The notes under the pieces were generated by a model that ran no database searches, had not been told where the DNA came from, and saw only the letters and a list, made by a program, of their open reading frames with translations. Position numbers and translations under genes: made by a program. 64,000 nucleotides of DNA from assembly GCF_902167145.1 (NCBI RefSeq), contig NC_050104.1, positions 110,495,849 through 110,559,848 of the forward strand. The letters run 5' to 3'. This document shows, piece after piece, positions 59,534 to 64,000 of this stretch (position 1 is its first letter; the number at the start of each line of letters is the position of its first letter). Source of the stretch: Zea mays (Eukaryota; Streptophyta; Magnoliopsida; Poales; Poaceae).

Positions 59534-62500
59534 GTATTAAGTATAATACGGTCACATACGTATTTTTAAAACAAAGTTTTGGTTTCAAAAACCTATTTTC
59601 AACTAAACACATTGTTTGATTTTGAAAAACAGATTTAAAAAAACTATAATGCTAGCGACATCCTCTATTAAGCCCTAAGTTAAGGACTACTAGGTGGCTT
59701 AGTTGAGAATACTAACCCACAACCAGGGAAGGGTATTGCATACATGTGTATTGTTATTCTTGAGGCCATTCAGTTTTGAATGGATCGACGCTCAGGTAAC
59801 GTGAGATGTGAGAGCATGACCGAACAAACGTCGGTCTAGGGAAGAGCATAAAAAGCGCTTGATTATATACATGTTTTACATATGTATATATGAAGGCTGT
59901 GATGTGGAGTAATTACTTTTTCGGGATTCAGTACCCCATGGATGTGTATGGGTATACAGACATGGGAATACTGAGAAGTGTAATGTATTTGCAACGACGC
60001 ACCTACGCTCAGGTAAGAAGGTGAGTTACCATAATGAGCTGCCCTATGGTTAAAGTGTGGCAACGACGCCTATGCGTGGCTCGACGCTTAATGAGGAGCT
60101 GGCCTCCATATAAAAATATATGGAGTATAAACTGTGATAAACTGTCATGTGTGAATTGCATCATTGGGAATTGGGCTGTGATGGAATTTTCTGCAGGTAC
60201 ACTAACTTCGAACTCGTATGTGTAGCTGACGACTAGCAATATACCGAGAGAGACGTAGATGTGCCACCGATATAGAACGCTATTGCCACATTATGTTGGC
60301 GAAATTGGTGAGGCCGAATAGGACGAACATGCATCCTGATTGTTGCATTGTGTTTGTCGTTTGTGCACAAATATGCTTCTCTCACCTTTATTCTAATAAT
60401 TGGTGATTGTGAACGAACGTGCTTCCCTCATCTTTATTCCGATAATAAATAATTGGAAAATGTGTGAAGCATTACTATTCTATAAGCAATTTCTAGCTTT
60501 GTTTGTTGTGTCCTTTAGACATGTCTTTATGTGGTTTGTGGTTCTTCTTAATTTGACCGCTAGTCCAACTTGTGTTTGTTATGGTATGTTTGGGTAAACT
60601 AAAAATCTGGCCATGTCCTCACCCAGGAGCCATGACCCGAATCGATGTTAATTCCCCGAAGTTTTTTTCCCCAGTTTCCAAAAGTGGACGAGTCTGAATT
60701 TCTATCGTTACTTTAGGATCAAGCTTATCTAAATAGGTGTTTAGGTAATCTTCTCGTAGAAAATAAATGTACCGGTGCTTAAGATAAGGATCTCAAGTCT
60801 ATGATCTTGACAATCCACTTGTAGCTCTCTTATGGTCATGTTTTCCTCGTAAGCTTCGACTTGTTCGGTTGGTGCAAACTGGTATCCCTATTCTAGTTTG
60901 CCTCTGCTTGAGGATCACATTGTCGTTTTCTCAATCTAACCAAGGAAAGGATTGCCCAATAAATTTTCTTGAATTTAATGCCTTTGGTTTCCTCATATCT
61001 CTCGAAGGCATATTAATTTAATCTTCCGATCGTTTTTCCTGTGTATCTAATCAGGCGCTCATCCTTGACCTTGAAATTGCTACGATGGGCATAGAAATAT
61101 GCTTGGGGTTGAAATAAATAGTCTCCCATCGTACTCCCTCATCAACCATTTTAGGTTTTGGCAATCTCGTATTCCTTTCATCGGGCCAGGACCTATTTGG
61201 CTCTCTACTTGTAACCGTTTTGACAGGTAGTCTCTTTGCATATTGTCACCCTTGCTCAATCTATTGGTGGGGCATGAGATTTCTTATTGGTTGCATCTGG
61301 TAATGGTGTTATAACCAAAGGCGATGGTGCCACGACGAAACCAAGGGCCTCCGGTGGGTGATCAACACATGGTTGCGCTACTTGGCACGCGTGGTATCAT
61401 CGTTAGCAGTCATAATCCATTATGAGATTATATCAATATGTTATCTCTGCACAAATTGTTCCTCCATGTGAGATTCATTATTGGTGTTGTTTGGTAATGG
61501 TGTCACGATTAATGACTTATGGTGCCGCAGCGAAACTAAGAGCCTCCTGTGAATGCGCACACAGGACTGTGCTACTCGTCGGATGCTGGTATCAAGGTCT
61601 CTGGTCATGATCCATTATGGAACTACCCTGATGTGTTAACTCCTGTAGATCTTTTCCTTGAAACAATTTCTATGTTGTTTGTCAAATGATCGAGCAACAT
61701 CTATCATCTCCGTCGGATCAAAAGGGCATACCACTTTCATGTGTGGTCTTATTTCTTTTGATCTTGGTAGTGACTACTCATACAAGTTCCCTTGACATCC
61801 TTTGAGTAAAGGTGAAGCCTTGGATCTTTTTAGTGTTGGGAGACAATTGATTAGTTCTCAAAATGGAGATTGACTTCTCTTGCTGCTAAATGCAGGAGTT
61901 TGTTCATTCGCTCTTTCATTTAATCCATGTATTCCCTAACCAAGTCAGTTCACCTCGCATGAAGAAACGGCTGAACAACCTGACCAAATGAATTTCTACC
62001 CAAATGCATGATCTCTTGTACAAGAGTGAACTCCCGACAATTGGATTGTCGATGGATAATAAGAGGACCTACTCAATGTCATAGTTAGTTCAACAAGTTG
62101 GTTTTACTAACTTGTAACTACATTGTGAACAAAGGCCGAGTTTAGAGATCGTTTTGTCGAGTTGTCTAAACTCACTTTTGTACATCCCCCCGTAAGGAAG
62201 TGTTTATAAGAATTGAGAGTAAGTCGGCCAGTAACCCTTAATCATCATTCTAGTCACGCCTCAATCGCCTCACGTGTGCTTTTCCAGCATGTGTGATCAA
62301 GTCGAGCCGTGCTAAGTATTTGGTGAAATGGGTTGGTCGCGAAGTCAACATTAATGGCTCTCTTCATTGATATTTTCTCGAATCTCTATCATCGTTCGTG
62401 GACTTGAATTCTCTGGTTAGCCATATGTTAACCGTGACAATATTCGACATCCACACCCGTCTCGTGTGCCATGAACTTACTGTAACCACTTGTTGGTAAA

Positions 62501-62839
62501 CCTCTTTCTGTATGTTTTACCCAAGAGGTTGCATTTGACTCTGTTTGGGTAAAGTTGCATATCTACCGCTCGCTCAACAGACTCATATAGTACAGTGTCA
62601 TCAGAAAAGGCAAACTGCACACATGGAACCTTATGTGCTCCTCTGGCAGACAGTGTCTCTACTAATGGACATTTCTAAATTGGCTTAAGTTGATACATGT
62701 TATGTCCGCTAGAGAAACCACATTCTGAGACACTCGCCCTTGTTTGGAAATGTCTCATAATTATCGCTAAAATGGACATGGGTTACATGCTTCTCTACTC
62801 TTAAAAGTCTTTTGCTACGAATCTCGGGACGAGATTCTT
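59534..62839 (+). other. internal region without recognisable gag-pol
   Basis: Stops interrupt every frame; the longest open stretches are about 60-75 codons. No CCHC knuckle, protease DSG, YVDD or integrase motif was found. It contains a roughly 200-bp imperfect tandem duplication (about 61268-61465 and 61470-61665, sharing words such as GGTAATGGTGT and GATGGTGCC/TATGGTGCC, then CATGATCCATTATG-like). At about 62310 a short AKYLVKWVG-like translation recalls a chromodomain, possibly chance or the last relic of pol. Confidence 0.7.
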
Positions 62840-62853
62840 TTAAGGGGGGAGGG
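62840..62853 (+). other. polypurine tract
   Basis: TAAGGGGGGAGGG immediately before the 3' LTR. Confidence 0.85.
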
Positions 62854-62854
62854 C

Positions 62855-64000
62855 TGTAACACCCCAGGTGTTTATATTCCGCTCGACAACGAGTATGGAT
62901 TTAAGCACGTGATATCAGTAAATAAAATGGACATTAAGATCTAATCATCTTCGCTTATCGCGATTTTTATATCGCATCTGTTTTGTCTGTCGCGAGTTCG
63001 ACGTCATTTTTATCTATCCGGGCTCTTCCGAAATTTTCGTGTTGTTCGGAACATAGTCGTTCCAAAAATTGGTGTGTCCGGTGATTATTTAAAATACATC
63101 GGTCGCGCAAATACAAATTCGGAAGCTCGATCTATTCTTACGATTTTATCCCGGGCAAATTAGTTTGAACTCGACGACTAAATTTTTCAGGGCAAAATAA
63201 TTTGAATCGCGCAGTGTCTAAGAGAAATCTTGCGCGAGATTATGATCCAATTTATCTTTCAGCACACTCTGTAAGGTAGTAAAATTAACTATGTTGAGAT
63301 AACGGATAAAATTTCTCGAATTTCAAAATTAACCAAACATTGTTCCAATATTGTATTCGATATCCAGTCCATTTAGACCTGACCAGATCCAAATCCTCAG
63401 ATATAGATAACGAGTAAAATTCATCTTAATTCCAGAGTATTTCCTAAATCAATGCTATCTAAATTATCGCAGGCCGAAAGTTCTTAATCTAGCTCCGACA
63501 GAGTCGCCCCAAATCTCTAGCCGAGACTAGATAGATATTTATTTATTCTTTTGTTACAAGGATAAAGAAAAGGAATTACAAGTTTTATCATCCACATGTT
63601 AATTTGCAACATTTCTTATTTGAAGTACGTGTGTTTATCTGGGGTGGAAATATTCCACCGCTATTCCATCTCCCTTATCTCTAAACAAATCAGCTGTTGC
63701 CTCTCAGATTTTTATGGAGTACACAGGGCACCATTTTCCTCACGTATTCTCTGGTCTTATCCAAAGCCGTCGCCGTGGCTCGTTCCCGAAGAAACTGCAC
63801 CAAAATTGCTCACGTTTCTGGGGGCTTATCCTTTTCCTTCGGTCACCATCGCATCCATTCTCGATCCCTCTACCTCTCGCATCCGGTGCCTGGCTGCCAG
63901 CCCCAGCGCTCGCCAACCTCATCTTCCCCGGCGTTTCCTCCCAGCTCCCTCCACCATGCCGCTGCCATGGAACTCACTGCTCGGCCGCGCCCTGGCCATG
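62855..64000 (+). repeat. 3' LTR, first 1146 bp only
   Basis: Matches 54700-55845 except for two single-base differences. It continues beyond the window. Confidence 0.9.

Larger units (their letters stand above)
54700..64000 (+). mobile_element. non-autonomous gypsy-type LTR retrotransposon with giant LTRs (3' LTR cut by the window end)
   Basis: 5' LTR 54700-59518, primer-binding site at 59521, internal region without gag-pol, polypurine tract before 62855, then a second LTR copy. The ending CTCGGGACGAGATTCTTTTAA plus AGGGGGGAGGG before TGTAACACCCC is typical of Tekay/Del-type chromoviruses. Over the 1146 bp of 3' LTR visible, I find only two differences from the 5' LTR (55256 T against C, and 55731 T against C), so it is very young. 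The probable 5-bp target duplication on the left is TAGCC (54695-54699); the right one is outside. Confidence 0.85.

Noticed and set aside
62300..62330. Chromodomain-like AKYLVKWVG translation in the gypsy internal region
   Set aside because: Nine residues only, with stops nearby; not enough to claim a pol relic.

Overview
The window is plant nuclear DNA, almost certainly maize (Zea mays) or a very close relative. The evidence is a Ji/Opie-type Sirevirus copia element, LTR promoters built from ACCGGACNGTCCGGT palindromes, two Helitrons with maize-type termini (TCTYTACWACTATTAAGA at the 5' end, a GCAACGCACGGGCAC motif before CTAG at the 3' end) packed with captured gene pieces, and grass-type GC-rich first exons. 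Only two genes look like intact host genes: an atypical bHLH gene of the IBH1/IBL1 kind (minus strand, 3307-3840) and a complete two-exon RDR6-type RNA-dependent RNA polymerase (plus strand, 48357-52178). The rest is transposable elements and gene debris.

Layout. 1-1286: retrotransposon LTR (solo or truncated). 1968-3183: Harbinger-like element with 3-bp TAA duplications, holding a nested hAT element (2277-3037, 8-bp duplication). 3307-3974: bHLH gene with its TATA box. 5091-6316: long inverted-repeat (foldback) element whose two arms each carry a decayed tRNA-Lys(CTT)-derived copy. 9556-21365: Helitron A, minus strand, with fragments of a U11/U12-31K protein, CYP40 cyclophilin, SERGT1 galactosyltransferase, SAC3B and ribosomal protein L15, all in the Helitron's own direction. 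22889-35426: Helitron B, minus strand and the same family, with fragments of a WAV3-type E3 ligase, RPL17, neuroguidin, an AGD5/NEV-type ARF-GAP, RNA polymerase III subunit 2, a RACK1-like WD40 protein and several unidentified exons, in mixed orientations. 35661-44583: full-length copia Sirevirus with nearly identical LTRs and a 5-bp duplication; its pol carries a nonsense codon and a frameshift. 45911-46447: hAT element. 48218-52178: RDR6 promoter and gene. 52587-53029: hAT-like element. 54541-54648: AC/AT microsatellite. 54700 to the window end: very young gypsy-type element with 4.8-kb LTRs and a 3.3-kb internal region without recognisable gag-pol (non-autonomous); its 3' LTR runs off the window.

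How it fits together. The host genes do not form a pathway. The contrast is that an RDR6-type gene, whose product makes double-stranded RNA for small-RNA silencing, sits between very recently inserted retroelements and Helitrons that carry sense and antisense pieces of housekeeping genes, which are plausible sources of such RNA. Fragment identities come from protein families I recognise by eye. No database search was run, and exon boundaries come from GT/AG signals and reading phase.
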